From assembly GCA_021825025.1 (NCBI GenBank), contig JAKAIP010000043.1:1-6095 (forward strand): 6,095 nt of DNA, given 5' to 3'. Below the pieces are notes generated by a model. That model was not told the origin of the DNA. It did not search any database and saw nothing but the letters and a program-made list of their open reading frames with translations. Within the stretch, counting starts at the first letter, position 1. Each line of letters starts with the position of its first letter. Shown here one piece after another: positions 1 through 5,319 of this stretch. A program made the translations under genes and the position numbers. This DNA comes from a bacterium. Its GTDB lineage: Bacteria > Patescibacteria > Paceibacteria > UBA9973 > SBAW01.

Positions 1-1
1 C

Positions 2-343
2 CTTGCGATGCAAGTTATGCACATGGGAATAGTGAGCATTATCACTCCTCTCTTGCATGATTGGGTCATCGCGTACAGTATCGATGGAAAAGGGCGGCCT
101 CGCCTGGAACCAGTCAAACCGCTCCGGCACGACATTTCAGGATTCGTGCCCGGCGGCTGGATAATACTCATATGCGGAAGCAAGGGTGAGGTGGTACTCT
201 ACGACTGGATACAAAGCGGAAAATGGAAGGAGGCCGCTGTTTATCCGAAGAACGTGGTATCACATTTCAAGCCAAACAGGTTTCCTGTCCACGGGTATTA
301 TCTAGACGATACGGAGAGAATGCCTCGTATGAGAGCCTCATGA
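2..343 (+). CDS. Hypothetical protein, C-terminal part (5' end probably outside the window)
   Basis: I do not recognise this protein. The frame is open from the left edge of the window to a TGA at 341-343. In-frame ATGs at 8, 17 and 23 could be starts, but none has a ribosome binding site within the visible sequence, so the gene more likely continues upstream. The visible part, about 113 residues, is rich in Trp, Gly and aromatic residues and reads as alternating beta strands and turns. A hydrophobic strand (GGWIILICG) is followed by KGEVVLYDW, which loosely resembles a beta-propeller blade; this is a weak inference. There is no signal peptide or clear membrane segment. A strong terminator begins 10 nt after the stop, which supports this as the last gene of a rightward transcript. 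It could still be a chance open frame. Confidence 0.5.
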   Translation, partial: LAMQVMHMGIVSIITPLLHDWVIAYSIDGKGRPRLEPVKPLRHDISGFVPGGWIILICGSKGEVVLYDWIQSGKWKEAAVYPKNVVSHFKPNRFPVHGYYLDDTERMPRMRAS

Positions 344-353
344 ATAAGAAAGA

Positions 354-387
354 AAAGAGCCGTCAGTAGACGGCTCTTTAATTTTTT
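354..387 (+). terminator. Rho-independent terminator after the first gene
   Basis: An 11-bp perfect stem (354-364 pairs with 369-379; arms AAAGAGCCGTC and GACGGCTCTTT) closes a 4-nt AGTA loop. It is followed by AA and six T residues (382-387). It lies 10 nt after the stop at 343 and before the topA promoter region, so it should insulate topA from upstream transcription. The left flank is A-rich, giving a T-rich tract on the other strand, so it could also work in reverse, although no leftward gene is seen here. Confidence 0.9.
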
Positions 388-413
388 AAAAACAGCTTCA
401 TTTTGCACTCTTT

Positions 414-419
414 TATAAT
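414..419 (+). promoter_or_regulatory. Probable -10 box of the topA promoter
   Basis: A perfect TATAAT lies in an AT-rich stretch between the upstream terminator and topA. No good -35 hexamer sits 15-19 bp upstream; the bases around 390-396 read AAACAGC. A TTGCAC at 403-408 is too close to serve. Transcription would start near 425-427. That gives a leader of about 5 nt if translation starts at ATG 431, or about 23 nt if it starts at ATG 449. The assignment rests on the hexamer and its location only. Confidence 0.55.
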
Positions 420-448
420 TCGTTGTATCAATGGGTACAGCTTTACGT

Positions 449-2662
449 ATGAAATTAGTTATTGTCGAATCCCCCGCAAAGGCGAAAACCATAGAAAAAT
501 ATCTTTCCGAGATTGATAGCTCGGGAGATTTTACTGTGCGCGCTTCTGTGGGCCATGTGCGTGATCTTCCCAAGAACAACAAGAAGGCAATCGACATTCC
601 TGCAGGATTCGTACCTCACTACGAAGTCGTGCCGAATAAAGAAGAGGTGATCAGTTCATTACGCGCTCTTGCCCGCAAGGCTGCAGAAGTGATTCTTGCT
701 ACCGACCCCGACCGCGAAGGAGAAGCGATTGCATGGCACATCGCCCAAGAACTGAAGCTCAAGAAACCGGAACGTATTGTCTTCCATGAAATTACGAAAG
801 AAGCGATTGCAGAAGCGCTACGCCATCCCCGCCCCATAGACGAGCATTTGCGCCTTGCCCAGGAAGCGCGCCGCGTGCTCGACCGGCTGGTCGGCTACGA
901 TCTTTCCGGCCTCATCTGGAAAAAGGTGCGCTACGGACTCTCCGCTGGCCGCGTACAATCCCCCGCTCTGCGCATTATTATGGAACGCGAGCGAGAAATT
1001 CGCGCATTTCATCCGGAAGACTACTGGGTCATCACCGCACAATTACAAAACGGCAAAACCCCCTTTACCGTAACGTGCGAAGAAGAACCGCGTGACAGCA
1101 AACAGGTAGAAGAGATTCTCTATAAAGGAAAGCATGGAACATGGTTTGTGGAAGATATTAAGGAGACCGAAGTAAGCCGACGTCCCAATCCGCCATTTAC
1201 TACCTCAACACTCCAACAGGCGGCCAGTTCACGCCTGGGGTTTGCGCCGTCGCGTACTATGGGAATCGCGCAAAAACTCTATGAAGCCGGACATATCACC
1301 TATATGCGTACGGACTCAACCACGCTGAGTGCCCAAGCACATCAAGAAATACAGAAAATCACCGAACACCTCTTTGGTGCCGGACAGTATGTAGCACAGA
1401 GCTACAAAACCAAAAGTAAAAATGCACAGGAAGCCCATGAAGCGATCCGCCCCACTCATCCTATGGTACGCAAAGCGGGTACTACCGATGAACAAAAAAG
1501 ATTGTATGGACTTATCTGGGCCCGTACCATCGCTTCACAGATGCCAGAAGCGAAGATGCTGCGCACTAAGGTGAGCACTACGATTCGTACGAAAGATATC
1601 CCTGCATTTGCTATCAATGGTTCACGGGTGGTATCTCCCGGATGGTTGCAAGCAGATCCGGATGCACGAGGAGAAGATACTGAGGTTCCAAAGCTCTCTG
1701 TAGGAGATGCGCTTACGCTCGTTGATATACAGTCGCAGGCAAAACAAACCCAACCACCGGCGCGATACTCTGAGGCAGGACTTATTAAAGAATTGGAGAA
1801 GCGAGGCATTGGTCGGCCATCCACCTATGCCTCCATCATGAAAACGCTCAATGACCGCGGCTATGTAGTGAAAGAAGGCCGCTCTCTTATCCCTACGGAA
1901 ACGGGAGATGTGGTATCCACGTTTCTTGAAGATAACTTTCCTACCTATATCAGCGATACTTTTACAGCAGAAATGGAGGACGAACTTGACGATATCGCAC
2001 AAGGGAAACGCGAATACGTAAAAACGCTCAAGGATTTTTACACGCCGTTCCAACAGGAAGTGAAAATAAAAGAAGATACAGTCGGCAAGCTCACCGATCT
2101 GGGGCCAGCACCGGAAGCATTCCCCTGTCCTGTATGTGGTTCTTCTATGGTGTACAAACTCTCCCGGCAAGGAAAATTCATGAGCTGTTCTCGTTTTCCT
2201 GAGTGCACGGGAGCACGCACTGAAACAGGAGAAGTGCTTTCCAATGAACCGCCAGAGCCATTGGGGACAGATCCTGTAAGCGGTCTTCCTATATATCTGC
2301 TTACCGGCCGGTTTGGTCCGTACGTGCAGATAGGTATCCCGGAGAAAGGAAAAAAGAAAGGAAAAGAAAAACCGCGCCGCGCGAGCGTTCCGCGGGAAAA
2401 AGATCCAAGTACGGTAACCCTAGAAGACGCGTTGCATTATCTTTCCCTGCCGCGCACACTGGGCGAGCATCCACAGACGGGAAAGCCGATTATCGCCAAT
2501 GTAGGGAGATTCGGCCCCTACATCATGCATGACGGTGATTTTCGTTCTCTCAAACAGGATGACGTATACACCGTAGAACTTTCCCGTGCACTTGAAATTC
2601 TCTCAGAAGAAAAGAAAACACGTGGCCGCGGAGGCGCAGCAAAAAAACGAACCAAAAAATAA
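449..2662 (+). CDS. topA: DNA topoisomerase I (type IA)
   Basis: TopA relaxes negatively supercoiled DNA by cutting one strand through a 5'-phosphotyrosine link and passing the other strand. From the ATG at 449 the protein has 737 residues. The Toprim domain opens at residues 1-15 (KLVIVESPAKAKTI, metal-binding/catalytic E7) and has DPDREGE at 86-92. The catalytic tyrosine is Y285 in GHITYMRTDS, and QEAHEAIRPT follows downstream. The C-terminal part has one four-cysteine zinc ribbon (C560, C563, C580, C586) and two type-IA C-terminal repeats, each with GRFGPY (620-625 and 686-691). They are separated by a Lys/Arg-rich loop, and a basic tail ends the protein. An in-frame ATG at 431 would add six residues. 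I prefer 449 because MKLVIVESP is the usual family start, but neither ATG has a Shine-Dalgarno sequence. The rsh gene follows after 41 bp without a terminator, so the two may form an operon. Confidence 0.97.
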   Translation: MKLVIVESPAKAKTIEKYLSEIDSSGDFTVRASVGHVRDLPKNNKKAIDIPAGFVPHYEVVPNKEEVISSLRALARKAAEVILATDPDREGEAIAWHIAQELKLKKPERIVFHEITKEAIAEALRHPRPIDEHLRLAQEARRVLDRLVGYDLSGLIWKKVRYGLSAGRVQSPALRIIMEREREIRAFHPEDYWVITAQLQNGKTPFTVTCEEEPRDSKQVEEILYKGKHGTWFVEDIKETEVSRRPNPPFTTSTLQQAASSRLGFAPSRTMGIAQKLYEAGHITYMRTDSTTLSAQAHQEIQKITEHLFGAGQYVAQSYKTKSKNAQEAHEAIRPTHPMVRKAGTTDEQKRLYGLIWARTIASQMPEAKMLRTKVSTTIRTKDIPAFAINGSRVVSPGWLQADPDARGEDTEVPKLSVGDALTLVDIQSQAKQTQPPARYSEAGLIKELEKRGIGRPSTYASIMKTLNDRGYVVKEGRSLIPTETGDVVSTFLEDNFPTYISDTFTAEMEDELDDIAQGKREYVKTLKDFYTPFQQEVKIKEDTVGKLTDLGPAPEAFPCPVCGSSMVYKLSRQGKFMSCSRFPECTGARTETGEVLSNEPPEPLGTDPVSGLPIYLLTGRFGPYVQIGIPEKGKKKGKEKPRRASVPREKDPSTVTLEDALHYLSLPRTLGEHPQTGKPIIANVGRFGPYIMHDGDFRSLKQDDVYTVELSRALEILSEEKKTRGRGGAAKKRTKK

Positions 2663-2703
2663 CCATGATAGACGCTCCGGCATGAACGTCGTACACTTGA
2701 CGC

Positions 2704-4236
2704 ATGTCGGATAGCAAGGAGATTACCAATCTCATGGATGCGCCGAGCGCTGCAGACAGCACGCTGATAGAGAAAGCGTATACATTTGCCGCAGAGGCAC
2801 ATAAAGATCACAAGCGACTGTCAGGAGAACCGTATCTCGTACACCTTGTTGCCACGGCAAAAGGCCTGGCAAGCCTTGGCATGAGCGCCCGGACGATTGC
2901 TGCAGGTTTGCTGCATGATGCAATCGAAGATGTTGGAGTAAAACCAGAGACAATCGAAAAGGAATTCGGGAAAGAAATACGTTTCTTAGTGGAAGGAGTG
3001 ACGAAGCTGGGACACCTCAAATACCGAGGAGTGGAACGGCATAGAGAAAGTTTGCGAAAACTGCTTGTGGCAACCGGCAAGGATGCGCGCGTTCTTATTA
3101 TTAAACTGATGGACCGCCTGCATAACATGCAGACACTACAGTTCGTGCCTCCTGAGAAACGAAAACGAATTGCCTTGGAGACACTCGATATATACGCTGC
3201 GATCGCCCATCGTCTTGGTATTGGTACTGTACGTCGAGAGTTGGAAGATCTCGCATTTGCCTACGCATACCCCGAAGAGTACGCAACGACCAAAAAGCTT
3301 CTGGGAGAACGAGCAAAAGAAACAACTAGTCGTTTACAAAAGATGCTTAAAACGCTGAAACGAGGGTTGGCCGATAGCGGCATCACTTCGTTTCATAGCG
3401 ATTTCCGAGTCAAAGGATTGTGGAGCTTGTCTCAGAAACTCAAGCGCAAGGAAAACAATATTGAAAATATTCATGATGTGGCTGCGATCCGCGTTATTGT
3501 CCCTACGATAGCGGATTGCTACCGTGTGCTCGGGGTGGTGCATAAATTATGGCAGCCGCTTCCGAACAAAATAAAAGACTACATTGCCTTTCCCAAACCA
3601 AACGGATATCAAAGTTTGCATACAACGGTATTTTCTGGAGACGGCGGCATTGTGGAGATACAGATCCGCACGGAAGCGATGCATCAGGAGGCAGAATATG
3701 GCATAGCAGCACATGTGAAATATAAGGATGTGGAAGGAAAAGGACAGGAAGGACGCCAGTCCAGTTTTGATTGGATCAGAAGCCTGCTTGGAAGAAAGCA
3801 AACTACCGAAACAAAAGAAGTGCAAACCAGCTCCGCATCCGCACGTAAAAATAGATACGGAGCTCCTTCAGCTCCCGAATGGCTCTCTGAACTTCCTGAA
3901 GAAATAAATGATCCAGAACTTGAAACAGTATTGAAGACCGATATCTTTTCACATCGTGTATTCGTATTTACGCCTACCGGTGATGTAGTGGATTTACCGA
4001 TGAGCTCTAGCCCTATTGATTTTGCCTATGCCATACATTCAGATATCGGTAATCATGTATTTGCGTGCAAAGTAAACGGCAAAATGGTACCGCTTAGCAC
4101 CACGCTCCATAACGGCGATATCGTCGAAATTATTACAAAAAAAACAGCCTCTCCAAAGCAGAAGTGGTTGGATTTTGCTAAAACAACCCTTGCCCGGCGA
4201 CATATTCGCCTTGCACTGGAAACGCAGCAACCGTAA
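2704..4236 (+). CDS. Bifunctional (p)ppGpp synthetase/hydrolase, RelA/SpoT homolog with shortened C-terminus
   Basis: This family makes (p)ppGpp from ATP and GDP/GTP and degrades it in the stringent response. The protein has 510 residues. The N-terminal HD hydrolase domain keeps R38, H47, H71-D72, E75-D76 and D137/N141 (HDAIED and KLMDRLHNM), so hydrolysis should be intact, unlike in synthetase-only RelA. The synthetase domain (about 230-345) keeps D258 in HDVAAIRV, KIKDYIA at 289-295, Y302 in GYQSLHTT and catalytic E318 in VEIQIRT. A TGS domain spans about 413-475. The protein stops shortly after it (SPKQKWLDFAKTT), so the distal helical region, zinc-finger/RIS and ACT domains of the usual proteins of about 700-750 residues are absent. 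An in-frame TGA at 2698-2700 bars any start before 2704. ATG 2734 (Met11) is an alternative with AAGGAG at 2716-2721, 12 nt upstream. The gene follows topA and converges on parB. Confidence 0.95.
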   Translation: MSDSKEITNLMDAPSAADSTLIEKAYTFAAEAHKDHKRLSGEPYLVHLVATAKGLASLGMSARTIAAGLLHDAIEDVGVKPETIEKEFGKEIRFLVEGVTKLGHLKYRGVERHRESLRKLLVATGKDARVLIIKLMDRLHNMQTLQFVPPEKRKRIALETLDIYAAIAHRLGIGTVRRELEDLAFAYAYPEEYATTKKLLGERAKETTSRLQKMLKTLKRGLADSGITSFHSDFRVKGLWSLSQKLKRKENNIENIHDVAAIRVIVPTIADCYRVLGVVHKLWQPLPNKIKDYIAFPKPNGYQSLHTTVFSGDGGIVEIQIRTEAMHQEAEYGIAAHVKYKDVEGKGQEGRQSSFDWIRSLLGRKQTTETKEVQTSSASARKNRYGAPSAPEWLSELPEEINDPELETVLKTDIFSHRVFVFTPTGDVVDLPMSSSPIDFAYAIHSDIGNHVFACKVNGKMVPLSTTLHNGDIVEIITKKTASPKQKWLDFAKTTLARRHIRLALETQQP

Positions 4237-4242
4237 TCAGGA
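4237..4242. other. Six-base convergent junction between rsh and parB
   Basis: The rsh stop TAA ends at 4236 and the parB stop (TAG on the minus strand) occupies 4245-4243. The gap is too short for a normal terminator. The nearest structure I can find is a weak 6-bp stem inside the parB 3' end (4267-4272 with 4284-4289), followed on the plus strand by a few T residues (4290-4292). Each transcript therefore probably runs into the other gene. Confidence 0.8.
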
Positions 4243-5190
4243 CTACAGTGAGAAGTATTTTGGATCAAACGTGTTTTCATCCAACGTTTTTTCCTCTTTT
4301 GAACGATCATCCAGCAGTTCTGTTTGCGGTGCTTCTTCTTGCGGTGTAGACAGATCATGCTCAAGTCGTCCCTGGAGCGCGCGGAACAGTGTATGCAGAT
4401 CTTCCTCATCCATAAAATCAATGGAGAGTTTTCCTCCTCGCTCCTTAGGTTCTATCGCAACGCGCGTACCGAGCGCTTCGGTCAATTCCTTTTCCATGGC
4501 GATAATTTCAGGGGCATACAAATATTCTTTCTTCCGAATGCGGTCTGTTGCGATACGACGCGCGATTGCCTCTGAATCGCGTACCGTGAGTCGTTTAAGC
4601 AGTATTTCACGAAACAGCGTTTGCTGTTCTTCCGCTCGATCGGAAAGCATGAGCAATGGGCGCGTATGTCCCTCGCTGATACTGCCCGCAGACAGCGCAT
4701 CTTGCATTTCTTTGGGCAAGGTAAGAAGGCGTAGCGAATTTGATACATACTCCCGGCTCTTCCCTATTTTTTGGGCAATATCGACGTGTTTGAAACCAAA
4801 CTCTTCTGTAAGCCGGGAAAATGCTTGTGCTCGATCAATAGGATTGAGATCCTCTCGCTGCAAGTTTTCAATGATGGCAAGTTCTAATTTGGTTTTGTCG
4901 TCATCGAATCCTGCTCGAATGAGTACCGGAACCTGCGATATACCTGCAAGCCGAGAGGCGCGCAGACGCCGCTCTCCTGCGATCAGTTCGTACTCAGCCG
5001 CCAATCCACCATCATCTTTCTGAATTTCTTTCCGTGAGACAACCAACGGTTGCAGGACACCGTACTGCCGGATAGAGTTTGCAAGATCTTGCAGCTTCCC
5101 TTCGTCAAATTCCTTGCGCGGCTGAAACGGATTGGGTTTTATCTTATCTACCTCAACCCAGAAAATAGCGTTATTGTAAAACTCGGACAT
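4243..5190 (-). CDS. parB: Chromosome partitioning protein ParB (Spo0J/Noc-like CTPase clamp)
   Basis: ParB binds parS sites, spreads along DNA as a CTP-dependent clamp, and works with ParA and SMC in origin segregation. The protein has 315 residues. The N-terminal ParB/sulfiredoxin-like domain includes KPNPFQPRKEF (18-28), GVLQPLVV (44-51) and the CTP-binding motif GERRLRA (72-78). Box II, ENLQRED, is at 108-114. A helix-turn-helix (about 133-156, VDIAQKIGKSREYVSNSLRL) should contact parS. The segment around 250-274 (GGKLSIDFMDEEDLHTLFRAL) matches the C-terminal dimerisation domain. An acidic, probably disordered tail ends the protein. The start fits the family's first conserved strand (FWVEVDKIKPNP), and no ribosome binding site precedes it. 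No parA is visible, whereas many bacteria have parAB together. The length is close to that of chromosomal ParBs. Confidence 0.96.
   Translation of the reverse strand: MSEFYNNAIFWVEVDKIKPNPFQPRKEFDEGKLQDLANSIRQYGVLQPLVVSRKEIQKDDGGLAAEYELIAGERRLRASRLAGISQVPVLIRAGFDDDKTKLELAIIENLQREDLNPIDRAQAFSRLTEEFGFKHVDIAQKIGKSREYVSNSLRLLTLPKEMQDALSAGSISEGHTRPLLMLSDRAEEQQTLFREILLKRLTVRDSEAIARRIATDRIRKKEYLYAPEIIAMEKELTEALGTRVAIEPKERGGKLSIDFMDEEDLHTLFRALQGRLEHDLSTPQEEAPQTELLDDRSKEEKTLDENTFDPKYFSL
4603..4616. other. parS-like imperfect palindrome inside parB
   Basis: The minus strand reads TGTTTCGTGAAATA. Consensus parS is TGTTTCACGTGAAACA, so this is a parS with the central AC missing and one further change (ATA for ACA). 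Both half-sites are recognisable but the spacing is 2 bp short, which ParB may not tolerate. In Bacillus subtilis a parS site lies within the parB homolog spo0J, so the location is suggestive. It overlaps codons for LFREIL and could be chance. Confidence 0.2.
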
Positions 5191-5193
5191 GCG

Positions 5194-5201
5194 ATTATAC
5201 T
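5194..5201. promoter_or_regulatory. Overlapping divergent -10 boxes for parB and the tRNA-Leu/miaA unit
   Basis: On the minus strand 5199-5194 reads TATAAT, only 3 nt before the parB ATG. On the plus strand 5196-5201 reads TATACT, which would start transcription near 5208 and give the tRNA precursor a leader of about 28 nt. The two hexamers share four base pairs, so initiation in one direction should exclude the other. No convincing -35 element is visible on either strand. The call depends on hexamer match and position between divergent genes. Confidence 0.4.
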
Positions 5202-5211
5202 AACACAACAC

Positions 5212-5226
5212 TCACACTATTTGTGA
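5212..5226. repeat. Short inverted repeat between parB and tRNA-Leu
   Basis: TCACA-CTATT-TGTGA is a perfect inverted repeat with 5-bp arms and a 5-bp centre. It lies upstream of the parB -10 box and just before the tRNA gene. The position would suit an operator for a dimeric regulator, but arms this short occur by chance fairly often. Confidence 0.25.
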
Positions 5227-5235
5227 TGTATCAAT

Positions 5236-5319
5236 GCCGGAGTGGCGGAATGGCAGACGCGCGCGACTCAAAATCGCGTCTCGCAAGGGGTGAGGGTTCG
5301 AGTCCCTCCTCCGGCACCA
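5236..5319 (+). tRNA. tRNA-Leu, anticodon CAA (reads UUG), with encoded CCA
   Basis: A full class II cloverleaf can be folded by hand. The acceptor stem pairs 5236-5242 (GCCGGAG) with 5309-5315 (CTCCGGC), with discriminator A5316 and CCA at 5317-5319. The D arm starts at 5245, with GG at 5252-5253. The anticodon stem is 5262-5266 with 5274-5278, and its loop CTCAAAA (5267-5273) places CAA at 5269-5271. The variable arm (5279-5291) is long, with a 3-bp stem and GCAA loop. The T stem is 5292-5296 with 5304-5308, with loop TTCGAGT. There is no intron. A discriminator of A and the long variable arm are right for leucine. The loop has A36, A37 and A38, the recognition motif of MiaA, whose gene starts on the last base of this tRNA. 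Confidence 0.97.

Noticed and set aside
403..419. TTGCAC as -35 for the topA promoter
   Set aside because: It is only 5 bp from the TATAAT box, too close for a sigma70-type promoter.
1622..2170. 182-residue minus-strand open frame inside topA
   Set aside because: It is antisense to the conserved TopA domains, has no motif or start signal, and its Cys/Arg/Phe-rich composition is typical of shadow frames.
2347..2402. Purine-rich, then GC-rich stretch in topA as a regulatory or repeat element
   Set aside because: It is in frame and encodes a Lys/Arg-rich loop between the two C-terminal repeats, a variable region in this family.
2663..2703. Terminator between topA and rsh
   Set aside because: Only a 4-bp CGTC/GACG pairing is possible and no T run follows.
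2697..2726. Promoter for rsh with TTGACG (2697-2702) as -35
   Set aside because: At 16-18 bp spacing there is only AGATTA/GATTAC, a poor -10. Cotranscription with topA is simpler.
3708..3722. CATGTGAAATA as a second parS-like site in rsh
   Set aside because: Only the right half resembles parS; the left half does not match.
4175..5023. 282-residue plus-strand open frame opposite parB
   Set aside because: It is very serine- and arginine-rich, has no recognisable motif, and lies antisense to a clearly conserved ParB. It is a shadow of parB codon usage.
5226..5318. N-terminal extension of MiaA through the tRNA
   Set aside because: The sequence is explained fully by the tRNA cloverleaf, and MiaA similarity starts at METPF.
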